Below, in pieces: positions 17,926-25,662 of a DNA stretch of 53,674 nt (the first letter of the stretch is position 1; every line of letters starts with the position of its first letter). The notes under the pieces were generated by a model. That model saw nothing but the letters and a program-made list of their open reading frames with translations, searched no databases and was not told where the DNA came from. Origin of the DNA: Syntrophorhabdaceae bacterium PtaU1.Bin034 (GTDB lineage Bacteria; Desulfobacterota_G; Syntrophorhabdia; Syntrophorhabdales; WCHB1-27); NCBI GenBank assembly GCA_002067405.1, contig MVRP01000009.1, forward strand, positions 1 through 53,674, read 5' to 3'. The position numbers and the translations under genes were made by a program.

Positions 17926-18150
17926 GGCTCGCGTCGCCCCCTCCACGAACAGAGTCCGTGGAGCCTTCCCCTCAACAAAAGGAAGGGGCAGTAATTCGTC
18001 GGCTCGCGTCGCCCCCTCCATCGGCGGAAGCCGGATGGAGCCTCCCCTTCAACAAAAGGAAAAGGCATTGGATTGCCGGCTCGCGTCGCCCCCTCCATGG
18101 GACCGCCTGGCGGTGCCCGGCCCGCAGAGCTTCCCCCTCAATGGCTCGCT
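17926..18150. repeat. Three tandem 75-77-bp structured repeats
   Basis: GGCTCGCGTCGCCCCCTCCA occurs at 17926, 18001 and 18078 (spacing 75 and 77 bp). After each common block comes a stem-loop whose sequence differs but whose pairing is kept. Unit 1 pairs CTCCACG with CGTGGAG. Unit 2 pairs CTCCATC and CGGC with GCCG and GATGGAG. Unit 3 pairs GGGACCGCC with GGCGGTGCCC. Units 1 and 2 end with a second C-rich/G-rich pair around CAACAAAAGG. No coding pattern is visible. They lie in a 703-bp gene-free stretch between two divergent genes (17745-18447). The 17860-17890 part of that stretch is AT-rich and otherwise featureless. Confidence 0.75.
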
Positions 18151-18159
18151 TTGCTCGCT

Positions 18160-18198
18160 CGTAGATTCCCACTCGACGAGAGACCATGGGAATCTACG
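18160..18198. repeat. 12-bp perfect inverted repeat
   Basis: CGTAGATTCCCA (18160-18171) and TGGGAATCTACG (18187-18198) are perfect complements across a 15-base loop. No T-run follows on either strand, so this is not a typical terminator. It directly follows the tandem repeats and may be part of the same element. A further perfect dyad, CTTCTTT-C-AAAGAAG, lies at 18233-18247. Confidence 0.6.
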
Positions 18199-18309
18199 TC
18201 TCCGGGTTTGCAGCAGATCGGATCTTATCTATCTTCTTTCAAAGAAGGTAAGACCTGCGGTTAATTTGTAAAGGTACGGCAAGACGGAACAGCAATCTGT
18301 CTCACTATC

Positions 18310-18338
18310 TTGACAGGCATGAACCAAGGTCAAAGAAT
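18310..18338 (+). promoter_or_regulatory. Sigma70-like promoter of the cytidylate kinase-like gene
   Basis: A consensus TTGACA at 18310-18315, a 17-base spacer and AAGAAT at 18333-18338 (4 of 6). The transcript would have a leader of about 100 bases before ATG 18448, with no recognised riboswitch. Confidence 0.5.
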
Positions 18339-18447
18339 TAAATAGGAAGAATTCTCCTGCCATCCTGTAATTCCGTCCAGCCAAGAACCAGGGAGAGTGA
18401 GAGGGAAGTGACCGGAGTCGGCAGAAATCACCAAGGAGGTAAATTTC

Positions 18448-19275
18448 ATGTACCTCGTTACCTTTACAAGGAAAATGGGAACCAGCGGATCGGAGATCGC
18501 GATGATGGTCGCGGGGCAGTTGCAGTACAAGCTCTATGACACCGAGGCTATCGAAAATACCGCAAGAGAAATGGGTTTTCTCAACGATGTCAAGGTGGTG
18601 GATGAAAAAGCCCCATCTTTGTTCGAAAGGCTCTTTTCGCATCGACCCGAGATATATCTGGACCGCCTCAACTCGGTCATCTATGAACTGGCGAGCAGGG
18701 GGAATGCCGTGTTCCTCGGGCGGGGGAGCCACGTGCTCTTACGGACTTTGAAATGCGCCTTGCACGTGAGGGTGACCGCATCTATGGAAAAACGTTTGAG
18801 GAACCTGATGAAGAGGGGTTTTCAGAAGGAAGAGGCCATGAGGGCTTTGCGCAAAAGCGACCACGAGAGGGCGGCTTTCATCAAATTCGCCTTTGGCGTG
18901 GACTGGGATGACCCGGAACAGTATGACGTAGTGTTCAATATGGATAACCTGACCGTCGATCTTGCGGTTGATACCGTAGTGCAGATGGCGCGTGCCGAAG
19001 AAATAAAGGCGCGCTCGATAGATGCAATGATCTCTTTGGAAATGATGGGCTTAACCAAAAGAGTAGAAGCGGCCTTGATAGAGGCTGGTTTTTCGCTGAC
19101 ATCCCTCTCGGTTTCAGTTGCAGAGCCGGGTAGGATCGAGCTGGGGGGATCCGTGGACGTCCAATCTGACAAGGATAAAGCGGAAAAGGTTATAAGACAG
19201 GTCAAAGGCGTTAAATTTGTACACAACCAAATCCAGGCAGGACGGGTAAGAGAGGGGTTTGCGCGAGGCGTGTGA
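18448..19275 (+). CDS. Cytidylate kinase-like protein with C-terminal BON domain (275 aa)
   Basis: Residues 1-190 match the cytidylate kinase-like (AAA/Cytidylate_kin2) family: the opening YLVTFTRKMGTSGSEIAMMVA, the YDTEAIENTARE block, the VFLGRGSHVLL core strand, and RNLMKRGFQKEEAMRALRKSDHERAAFIKFAFGVDWDDP, with the last part being the lid/substrate segment. The P-loop GTSGSEIA lacks the usual lysine, as is common in this family, so kinase activity is uncertain. Residues ~200-265 (MMGLTKRVEAALIEAGF, VDVQSDKDKAEKVIRQVKGV) form a BON-like domain, often involved in membrane or lipid binding. AAGGAGG lies 8 bases before ATG 18448. A terminator-like structure follows. Substrate and role are unknown. 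Confidence 0.82.
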   Translation: MYLVTFTRKMGTSGSEIAMMVAGQLQYKLYDTEAIENTAREMGFLNDVKVVDEKAPSLFERLFSHRPEIYLDRLNSVIYELASRGNAVFLGRGSHVLLRTLKCALHVRVTASMEKRLRNLMKRGFQKEEAMRALRKSDHERAAFIKFAFGVDWDDPEQYDVVFNMDNLTVDLAVDTVVQMARAEEIKARSIDAMISLEMMGLTKRVEAALIEAGFSLTSLSVSVAEPGRIELGGSVDVQSDKDKAEKVIRQVKGVKFVHNQIQAGRVREGFARGV

Positions 19276-19303
19276 CAAACACATCGAGCGTGAAAGGCCT
19301 TGC

Positions 19304-19349
19304 CGGGAAGATCCCGACTTCGGAAGCGGGAAGATCCTGACTCCGGAAG
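19304..19349. repeat. Tandem 23-bp duplication
   Basis: Two adjacent 23-base copies, CGGGAAGATCC(C/T)GACT(T/C)CGGAAG, at 19304-19326 and 19327-19349. They differ at two positions. They lie in the 240-bp spacer after the cytidylate kinase-like gene; the rest of the spacer is GC-rich and non-coding. Confidence 0.7.
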
Positions 19350-19454
19350 ACAGACCCGCGAGGGACGAGGGGTGTCACCCTGCAACCCGCCGGACGGCGA
19401 AGGCCCGGAAACAGGCTTCGCCGAATTTGGTTTTTGCATCCGGACGGGGATGAG

Positions 19455-19517
19455 TGCCGCAATCCCGGCCGTGACGCAAAGATCGCACCGGACACGAAGG
19501 GAGTTGCGGCATTTTTT
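19455..19517 (+). terminator. Long-stem intrinsic terminator after the cytidylate kinase-like gene
   Basis: TGCCGCAA (19455-19462) pairs with TTGCGGCA (19504-19511), extended by CCC with GGG, and six T residues follow at 19512-19517. The loop is long (about 32 bases) and may hold a smaller GGCCGTG/CACCGG stem. The T-run overlaps the fbp stop codon, which faces it. Confidence 0.55.
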
Positions 19518-20505
19518 AGCTTTTTGCCTTCAATACCTGGGCGATATCTTCCACCATCTTTTTCGATCCCACGTAGAGGGCGGTGCGCTGATGGTGTTTG
19601 GCCGGCTCGATCTCCAGTATCGGGTCCCCCTGCTCATTAACGGCTGCGCCGCCGGCTTCTTTACACATAAAGGCCACGACCGCGGCTTCGTACATGAGCC
19701 GCAGCTTGCCATCGGGCCGGTTCTTTTTCGGATTGGGATGGTTCAGTATTGCCGGGTACATAAACATCCCTCCGTTTGCCAGAACCCTGTGGAAATCTCC
19801 CGCTAAAGCGCCAAGATACCTGAATGCGTACTTGGGTTCATTTTCTATGATCCATTTCTGCACGCATTCTGCGAAGGTGTTCCGGTTTGCGGCATTGAAA
19901 GACAATTCCCAGGTCTTTGCGTCTTCAGGAAGTATTAATCGGGTCGGTCGCACGTAGTTCATGGTCTCATCAATATGGAACCGCCATGTACCCGCCTCCC
20001 GAAGGCCCATGGTAACGGTTCCGGTGGGGATGACGAACATGCCTGCCGCGATGAAGTCCTTTCCGGCCCTCAGATGGCCGTCTTCCTCGCCATTCAGGTT
20101 GCGTTTTGCGATACCGAAGAGAAAGCCGACGGGAAGACCGTGGGCGATGTTTGAAGAGCCGTCCAGGGGGTCGAAATAGACGAAATAGCGCCCCCCTTCG
20201 ACGTTCATCGGGACAATCTCTTCCGATTCCTCACTGACCGCATGAATAACGCGTCCCGATGTCCTGAGATAGTGAATGACTATCTCATGGGCAATATCGT
20301 CCATCTTCATCACGTTCTCGCCCTGCACATTGACGGTGCCTGCCGCCCCGAGGTTGCCCTTCAGGGCCCCCGTAAGATAATAGTGTTGGATATGCTTGGC
20401 AGCGCTGATCATTGCATCCATCAGGATCAGAAAATGGCCGGTGCGGTGCTGTCTCTCCTGGTGTTCAAGGAGGAAATTCATGAAAGTCTGTTCAAACTGG
20501 ATCAT
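19516..20505 (-). CDS. fbp: Fructose-1,6-bisphosphatase, class I (329 aa)
   Basis: It hydrolyses fructose 1,6-bisphosphate to fructose 6-phosphate, the committed gluconeogenic step, in the cytoplasm. Visible motifs are the metal-site EESEE, the family signature FDPLDGSSNI, the segment GGMFMYPAILNHPNPKKNRPDGKLRLMYEA with sugar-phosphate contacts, and the late glutamate region KEAGGAAV. Length and order fit class I enzymes. ATG 20505 is used because AAGGAG lies 7 bases upstream; the open frame extends to 20541 without a ribosome site. It follows the CoA-transferase operon on the same strand after 181 bp that contain a strong palindrome, so it probably has its own promoter (TAGAAT near 20588 is a candidate -10). 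Gluconeogenesis fits growth on organic acids. Confidence 0.96.
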   Translation of the reverse strand: MIQFEQTFMNFLLEHQERQHRTGHFLILMDAMISAAKHIQHYYLTGALKGNLGAAGTVNVQGENVMKMDDIAHEIVIHYLRTSGRVIHAVSEESEEIVPMNVEGGRYFVYFDPLDGSSNIAHGLPVGFLFGIAKRNLNGEEDGHLRAGKDFIAAGMFVIPTGTVTMGLREAGTWRFHIDETMNYVRPTRLILPEDAKTWELSFNAANRNTFAECVQKWIIENEPKYAFRYLGALAGDFHRVLANGGMFMYPAILNHPNPKKNRPDGKLRLMYEAAVVAFMCKEAGGAAVNEQGDPILEIEPAKHHQRTALYVGSKKMVEDIAQVLKAKS

Positions 20506-20617
20506 GTGAAACTCCTTCTGCAATAGTTCTCCACTACTCAACCGATAGATTCACTCAGCTGCTTAACGCTTTTTACCCAATTCCCTATTCTACCACTGTA
20601 TACAGGAAAGTAAATAT

Positions 20618-20661
20618 GGGCGGCTTCAAATTCGCTATTTTTCGCGAAAAATCTGCCGCCC
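20618..20661 (-). terminator. Nested palindrome downstream of the CoA-transferase operon
   Basis: Outer arms GGGCGGC (20618-20624) and GCCGCCC (20655-20661) enclose a perfect 16-base palindrome, ATTTTTCGCGAAAAAT (20637-20652). It follows the minus-strand gctB stop by 26 bases. The sequence after the outer stem on the minus strand is only moderately T-rich, so termination efficiency is uncertain. Confidence 0.45.
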
Positions 20662-20686
20662 GGTTCTTTTGTGTCCGACCTGCTGG

Positions 20687-21448
20687 CTATCCGAGCATCA
20701 GCCGTTGTGGATCTACTTCCTCGCGGAGGATCCTGAGGTCTTCAGGCCGGGGCGGCTCTGCCTCTATTGCCCGGGAGACATCAACGGGGAAACCCGTATT
20801 CTCGATTATGGTCTTGACGCTGACCCCCGGATAGTAGGAGGCGAGATACATCTCCTTGGTGTCGCTGTCGAATTTCATCACCCCCAGATTCGTTACCACG
20901 GCCATGGCCCCACCCCTCTGGAGACCCAGCTTCTTCCTTGATTCCCCGCCCTCATACCAGCCGACACTTGTGAGGTAGTCGAGTTTCGTCACGAATCTCC
21001 GCTTCTGATGCTGCATAAAGGTGATAACGCCCGAGGCGAACGAAGCGACGTCGCAGGCGCCGCCGCTCCCGGAAAACCTCGTTTTCGGCCTGTGGTAATC
21101 GCCGATCACGGTGGTGTTCAGGTTACCGTACCGGTCTATCTGGGCAGCGCCGAGAAATGCGACGGTGTGGAGCTTTCTGTGGCCCACGATGGAAAAAGCC
21201 TCAATGAGGCCCGAGTTGAGACATGTTCCGCTCATCACCCGGAGGTCCGCGACAGCCATCGGGATCTCGTCAAGCGTAGGATCGATCCCGCCTGTTTCAA
21301 AGAATATCACTGCCCTGGGCGCGTAAATCCTCTTTGCCGCGGTCGCTGCCAGCATGGAGACGCCGGTGCCCGCAAAAACGATGTCGCCATCCTTGATGAA
21401 GCGGGCGGCGCTTATCGCCATCATTTCATTATCAGTGTAACCTGCCAT
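20687..21448 (-). CDS. Glutaconate/3-oxoacid-type CoA-transferase subunit B (253 aa)
   Basis: This is the beta subunit of a class I CoA-transferase. It moves CoA between acyl-CoA and a free acid through a glutamyl-CoA intermediate. The likely catalytic glutamate is E51 in VIFFETGGIDP, at nearly the position of Glu54 in Acidaminococcus GctB. Other signatures are VFAGTGVSMLAA, FLGAAQIDRYGNLNTTVIG and GSGGACDVASFA. AGGAGG lies 8 bases before ATG 21448. The A subunit stops 12 bases upstream, so the pair is translated from one message. The operon also carries a TAXI/TRAP importer, suggesting the imported acid is the CoA acceptor. Substrate is unknown; glutaconate, 2-hydroxyglutarate, succinate or an aromatic-pathway acid would fit. 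Confidence 0.88.
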   Translation of the reverse strand: MAGYTDNEMMAISAARFIKDGDIVFAGTGVSMLAATAAKRIYAPRAVIFFETGGIDPTLDEIPMAVADLRVMSGTCLNSGLIEAFSIVGHRKLHTVAFLGAAQIDRYGNLNTTVIGDYHRPKTRFSGSGGACDVASFASGVITFMQHQKRRFVTKLDYLTSVGWYEGGESRKKLGLQRGGAMAVVTNLGVMKFDSDTKEMYLASYYPGVSVKTIIENTGFPVDVSRAIEAEPPRPEDLRILREEVDPQRLMLG

Positions 21449-21460
21449 TCTCACCACCTC

Positions 21461-22438
21461 CTATTTCCGATCCAGGCCGGGGGCGTATCCGAGGACCGGG
21501 TTTGCCCTGATCTGGCAAATGTTCGCAACACCGACCTTTTCAAGGTACCCCTCGTGCGATCCCGCGTCATACACCCATTGCTGCAGATAATCCCTAAATG
21601 CTTCATCGTCTTCGGCGATCCTTTTGTAGAGATTCAGGTGCTTGGAATCATAGTCATAGAAAGAGTAGCAGGCGGTCGGATGGGCGCCGTAGGGCACTTT
21701 AACGACGGCGTCGACAAAGAAAGGGGGGAGAGAGTTCTGGTCCGGGTCCATGCGTATGAAAGAGCGCGGGACGATCTCTTCACATGTGACGATCAGCCTG
21801 TCAGCCGCTTTCGCCTGTTCGATGTCCGCAAAGGTCAAACCCTTTATCCGGACGGTGCCGTCCTCTCCTACGTACGGGGCGTGAATGATCGTCACGTCGG
21901 GATTGAGCGCAGGGAGGAGGACAACCCTGTCATCCTCGCCATTGAAAGGATTGTTTATTATCTCGTATTTCTTTGACGCAACCTTCCCCTGCCCCCTTAT
22001 CTCCTTCGGAAAGCCCTCCAGTCGTATGAGGTCTGTCCCGAGACCCGATCTGGTGGGGATAAAGGGAATGCTGAGGGCCCCGGCAAGGAACCGGAGGCTC
22101 ATCTGATAGTTTGAATAGTCTTCGAACTCGATCTCGCCCCTCTGGATCGCCTTCTTAAACCTGACGCACGTAGGGGCATAACGACCGTTGCCTCCGTACG
22201 CTATCTCAAGGCGGCTCACGCAGCCGGCACCGATCAGCACATCCAGGCCCTGACCGTTCGAGTGGCACACGAGATGGATGTTCCTGATGCCCTGGCGCAC
22301 GATCTCATAGACCGCAGCCATAGGGTTCCTGGTGACGGTGAACCCGCCGATCGAGATTTGTGCTCCGTCCTTGACAAAGCGTCTTATTGCCTCGGGGAGA
22401 GACATCAATTTGTCTTCAATTTCGGGATACCTGCTCAT
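21461..22438 (-). CDS. Glutaconate/3-oxoacid-type CoA-transferase subunit A (326 aa)
   Basis: This is the alpha subunit of the same class I CoA-transferase. It has the family opening KLMSLPEAIRRFVKDGAQISIGGF (glycine-rich CoA loop), LVCHSNGQGLDVLIGAGCVSRLEIAYGG, the SLRFLAGALSIPFIPTRSGLGTD block, and NPDVTIIHAPYVGEDGTVRI, which resembles the A-subunit strand facing the active site. It is close in layout to GctA of glutamate fermenters. The start at 22438 has AAGGAG 8 bases upstream; the open frame runs to 22534 without support. It begins 28 bases after the TRAP permease stop and ends 12 bases before the B subunit, in a single minus-strand operon. Confidence 0.88.
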   Translation of the reverse strand: MSRYPEIEDKLMSLPEAIRRFVKDGAQISIGGFTVTRNPMAAVYEIVRQGIRNIHLVCHSNGQGLDVLIGAGCVSRLEIAYGGNGRYAPTCVRFKKAIQRGEIEFEDYSNYQMSLRFLAGALSIPFIPTRSGLGTDLIRLEGFPKEIRGQGKVASKKYEIINNPFNGEDDRVVLLPALNPDVTIIHAPYVGEDGTVRIKGLTFADIEQAKAADRLIVTCEEIVPRSFIRMDPDQNSLPPFFVDAVVKVPYGAHPTACYSFYDYDSKHLNLYKRIAEDDEAFRDYLQQWVYDAGSHEGYLEKVGVANICQIRANPVLGYAPGLDRK

Positions 22439-22466
22439 GGATGTTCTCCTTGACTTAAGTGACTCT

Positions 22467-24452
22467 TCAGGTGGCAGCAGCAGCGCTCGTCTGTCCTTTC
22501 CTGAACACTTTTTGAGAGACAATGACAAAGGCAAAGCAGAGAAAGCCTACCATATCGGCGATAGTGCTCGGATAGACGAAAGCGAGGGCGCCAACGATGA
22601 TAACCGCCCGTTCGAGGACGGTTGACCTCTTCAACAGCCAGCCGGAGCAGCCCGATGCAAGTAAACCGATACCGACGAAGGCCATGGCGATTGTCCAGAC
22701 GCCCGCGGCTATTCCTATGCCCTCCCAATGAAGAAGCAGGGCCCTCCCTGCAGGAAGCAGCACAAATATGAAGGGCAGAAGAAAGGCCGTCACTGCATAC
22801 TTCCACGCCATGAAGGTGGTCTTGTACGGATCGCCACCGGTGAGAGCAGCTGCAGCGAATGGCGACAGCGCAGTCGGAGGCGAAACCTCGGAGAGAAGGG
22901 CGTAATAGAAGATGAACATGTGGGCCGCATATTCCGGAACGCCAAGTTTCGTCAGGGCAGGGGCGACGATGACCGCCGCAATAATGTAAGTAGCGGTTAT
23001 GGGCACGGCCAGACCGATGATCCAGCAGATGACCCCGGCAAAAATCGCAGTCACAAGGAGGCTCCCTCCTGCATAGCTGATAATGATGGTTGAAAGCTTC
23101 AACCCGAGGCCCGTCAAGCTCACAACTCCAACGATGATGCCGGCAGACGCACAGATGGCGGCTACGTTAAGAACAGTGATCGATCCTTCCTTCAAGGCCC
23201 TGGTAAGTTTTGGTATGGTGAAGCGAGTCTCCTTTCTGACGAAGGAAGTAAGGAAACACGTGATGACGGCTGCAAGAACGGCCAACTGCGGCGTAAAGCC
23301 CTCTACGAGAAAAACCACGATGGCGACGAGGGGCAGGAACTGGTAGCCGTTCAGCTTGGTCAACTGCCACAGGGTATGCTTCTTTTCGATCTGTACGGCT
23401 TTGAGGCCGAATTTCCTGGCGTCGAATTCAACCATAAGAAGGAGGCCCCAGTAGTAGAGAGCGGCAGGAATGGTGGCAAGAAGAATGACATCGACATAGC
23501 TTATCTTCAAAAATTCGGCGATGAGGAATGCAGCGGCGCCCATGACCGGCGGGGTCGTGATGGCGCCCATGCCTCCGGCCGCCAGAAATCCACCCGCATT
23601 GTTTTTGTCGTATCCGGACTTCCGGAGCATCGGATAAGCCACTGATCCTATGGCAACGGTATTCGCGACGCCGGAACCCGACGCCATGGCGAGGAGGTAC
23701 GATGTTGCGACCACCGATCTGCCTGCTGCGGTGGGCTTCCTTCCCATGGCGGTGAAAGCAAAGTCGACGAAAAACTTCCCCGCTCCTGATACAGAAAGGA
23801 AACCGCCGAAGATGCAGAACATGATGATGATGGTGGACGACACATCGATGGGAACCCCGAAGATGCCCTCAAGGGTCATGTACATATGGCCGATGATCCT
23901 TTCAACGTCATATCCCCTGTGCGTCCAGGGTGCGGGAAGCCACGGCCCCGCATACGCGTAGCCCAGAAAGATGAGGCACGTAATGGGCATGATCCAGCCG
24001 GAGCTTCTTCTGGTCGCCTCCAGGATAAGTATGATAAACGCTATCCCGAAGATTTTGTCCCATAACTCCGGTGTCACGGCCCGGTAAATGAAATCGTCGA
24101 AGTCTATGAGCATGTAGGCAATACAGGCGATGCCTACGAGAGCCAGGAATATATCGATAACATTGATCTTTCCCTTGAACCTCTTTGCCATCGGATAGTA
24201 AAGAAAAGAGAGGGCAAGCAGGAAAGCGACATGCACTCCTCTCAATATCTGTGTCGTTACGGGAAATATGGACGAATAGATGGCAAAGAGGGACATTGCA
24301 ACGGCAAGCACGGTGATGGTCACGTCCCAGAATCCCGTTACCTTCCGGGTGATGCCTTCTTCCTCCTCGATAAGCTCTTCTATTTTTTTCTTCTGCTCTT
24401 CTGTAAGCTGGCCGGCAACGGCGTCGACCGAGCTCGGTTCTTTGTTCTCCAT
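22467..24452 (-). CDS. TRAP transporter fused 4TM/12TM permease, TAXI type (661 aa)
   Basis: This is an integral membrane permease in which the small DctQ-like part (about residues 30-190) and the large DctM-like part are joined, as usual in TAXI-TRAP systems. Many hydrophobic helices are visible, with DctM-type signatures GRSVVATSYLLAMASGSGVANTVAIGS, GGFLAAGGMGAITTPPVMGAAAFLI and LSEVSPPTALSPFAAAA. It uses an ion gradient to import a substrate delivered by a periplasmic binding protein, here the gene just upstream (98 bases away). GGAGG lies 5 bases before ATG 24452. The following CoA-transferase genes imply the cargo is a carboxylic acid that is activated on entry; this is inference. Confidence 0.92.
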   Translation of the reverse strand: MENKEPSSVDAVAGQLTEEQKKKIEELIEEEEGITRKVTGFWDVTITVLAVAMSLFAIYSSIFPVTTQILRGVHVAFLLALSFLYYPMAKRFKGKINVIDIFLALVGIACIAYMLIDFDDFIYRAVTPELWDKIFGIAFIILILEATRRSSGWIMPITCLIFLGYAYAGPWLPAPWTHRGYDVERIIGHMYMTLEGIFGVPIDVSSTIIIMFCIFGGFLSVSGAGKFFVDFAFTAMGRKPTAAGRSVVATSYLLAMASGSGVANTVAIGSVAYPMLRKSGYDKNNAGGFLAAGGMGAITTPPVMGAAAFLIAEFLKISYVDVILLATIPAALYYWGLLLMVEFDARKFGLKAVQIEKKHTLWQLTKLNGYQFLPLVAIVVFLVEGFTPQLAVLAAVITCFLTSFVRKETRFTIPKLTRALKEGSITVLNVAAICASAGIIVGVVSLTGLGLKLSTIIISYAGGSLLVTAIFAGVICWIIGLAVPITATYIIAAVIVAPALTKLGVPEYAAHMFIFYYALLSEVSPPTALSPFAAAALTGGDPYKTTFMAWKYAVTAFLLPFIFVLLPAGRALLLHWEGIGIAAGVWTIAMAFVGIGLLASGCSGWLLKRSTVLERAVIIVGALAFVYPSTIADMVGFLCFAFVIVSQKVFRKGQTSAAAAT

Positions 24453-24550
24453 CTTTTCCTCCCCTTTGGAATGATTGAGAATGTTAAATCTTCCTGCGCT
24501 AATCTGCATGAGGGGAAAGGCGCTCCCCTTCCCCTCGCTCATTGCGTCTG

Positions 24551-25561
24551 CTATACCGGGACGTTGAACCCCTTTTCTTTGAAAAACTTTGCAGCGCCCT
24601 TGTGATAGGGGACAAAGGTACCGGATGCCCCGTTCTTCACGGTAATGTGGTTGGCTTCCTTATGAATTGCGACCAGTTCCGGCAAGTGATCGAAGACCGC
24701 TTTCAGGGAGTTGTATGCTACTTGCTCGTCAAGATCCTGGTGACACATCAGGAGGTTCGCGACGGCAGAGACGGGCGTGTCGACCTCGACGCCCGTATAG
24801 ACCTTCTTTGGAATTACGGACTTGTAGTAGATGGGTCCATATTTGGCATTCATTTTATCCACAAGCTCGGCGTGAGGCACGAGTACCATTTTGATGCCCG
24901 GTGAGGCAGCAACATCCAGAACGGACCCTGTGGGAACACCACCCGACCAGAAATAGGCATCTATTTTACCGTCTTTCAACGCCCCCCCCGATTCGGATGC
25001 CCCGAGCCGGTCCTTTTTGATGTCCTTATCAGGATTGAGTCCGGCTGCTTCGAGAATCCGTAAGGCAATGACTTCGGTCCCGCTTCCCGGAGCGCCGGTT
25101 GAAACCCTTCTGCCCTTGAGATCGCTCACCTTCTTGATCCCCTTGCCTTCAAGGGTCACCACGTGGTTCATGTGTGGATAGACGAGGGTGAGCACCCTGA
25201 GGGGAAGCGGTTTTCTGAACATGGCCGTGCCTTTGTACGCATCGTATCCTGTATCGGCAATGACGAGACCCATATCTGATTTTTTTGCGCCGAGGAGCTT
25301 GCAGTTGTCGACCGACGCTGCGGTGACCTCTGCTGTTGCTTCAACGCCGGCATATTTTGTGAGGAGGCTCGCGATTCCTCCTCCTATGACGAAATAGACC
25401 CCGCCCATGCCTCCCGTCGCAATGGATACCCGCTTCCTGGATTGGGCGAACACGCTTACCGGTCCTCCCAGGGCCACGATACCACCAAGTGCTGCGCTAA
25501 GTTTGAGAAAATCCCTCTTGGATATTACCCCGCTACCGTCAAATAACCTGTCGCTCCCCAT
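24551..25561 (-). CDS. TAXI-family TRAP substrate-binding protein (336 aa)
   Basis: This is the periplasmic solute receptor of the fused TRAP permease. The N-terminus (SKRDFLKL, then a hydrophobic stretch ending VFAQ) resembles a Tat signal with KR in place of RR, so export may be by Tat or Sec. The mature part begins with the TAXI signature VSIATGGMGGVYFVIGGGIA and contains ELTVEVTAASVDN-like, GLVIADTGYDA and KGRRVSTGAPGSGTE blocks of the family. GGGAGG lies 7 bases before ATG 25561. An 8-5-8 dyad sits 46-66 bases upstream of the start and an IclR gene ends 101 bases upstream. TAXI ligands studied so far include glutamate and other organic acids; none can be assigned here. Confidence 0.9.
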   Translation of the reverse strand: MGSDRLFDGSGVISKRDFLKLSAALGGIVALGGPVSVFAQSRKRVSIATGGMGGVYFVIGGGIASLLTKYAGVEATAEVTAASVDNCKLLGAKKSDMGLVIADTGYDAYKGTAMFRKPLPLRVLTLVYPHMNHVVTLEGKGIKKVSDLKGRRVSTGAPGSGTEVIALRILEAAGLNPDKDIKKDRLGASESGGALKDGKIDAYFWSGGVPTGSVLDVAASPGIKMVLVPHAELVDKMNAKYGPIYYKSVIPKKVYTGVEVDTPVSAVANLLMCHQDLDEQVAYNSLKAVFDHLPELVAIHKEANHITVKNGASGTFVPYHKGAAKFFKEKGFNVPV

Positions 25562-25606
25562 TTTGATACCTCCCTTTAGTTTGTATGAGCTTATATAAAT
25601 CAATTG

Positions 25607-25627
25607 ACTCTCAGCGCTCCTGAGAGT
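25607..25627. promoter_or_regulatory. Candidate IclR operator upstream of the TAXI/TRAP operon
   Basis: ACTCTCAG (25607-25614) and CTGAGAGT (25620-25627) are perfect arms around five bases. On the minus strand a TTTATATAAG stretch, a likely -10, follows about 20 bases later, and TAXI's start lies 46 bases below the dyad. No T-run follows, so it is not a good iclR terminator. An adjacent IclR regulator makes it the natural candidate ligand-controlled operator. Confidence 0.5.
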
Positions 25628-25662
25628 AATTGCCGTTGTCTCATATCCGGGAGCTTCCGTCT

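Noticed and set aside
19473..19481. GACGCAAAG, identical to a core word of cyclic di-GMP-I (GEMM) riboswitches.
   Set aside because: The GNRA tetraloop arm, its receptor and the second GEMM helix are missing. The bases are better explained as part of the loop of the 19455-19517 terminator.
20596..20605. CTGTATACAG, a 10-base palindrome similar to LexA half-sites.
   Set aside because: The enterobacterial LexA box needs an 8-base spacer between CTGT and ACAG. fbp is not an SOS gene.
22450..22463. TTGACTTAAGTGAC before the CoA-transferase A gene, resembling the hcp site.
   Set aside because: The right half-site is GTGAC rather than GTCAA, so symmetry is lost. It overlaps the gene's ribosome binding site inside an operon.
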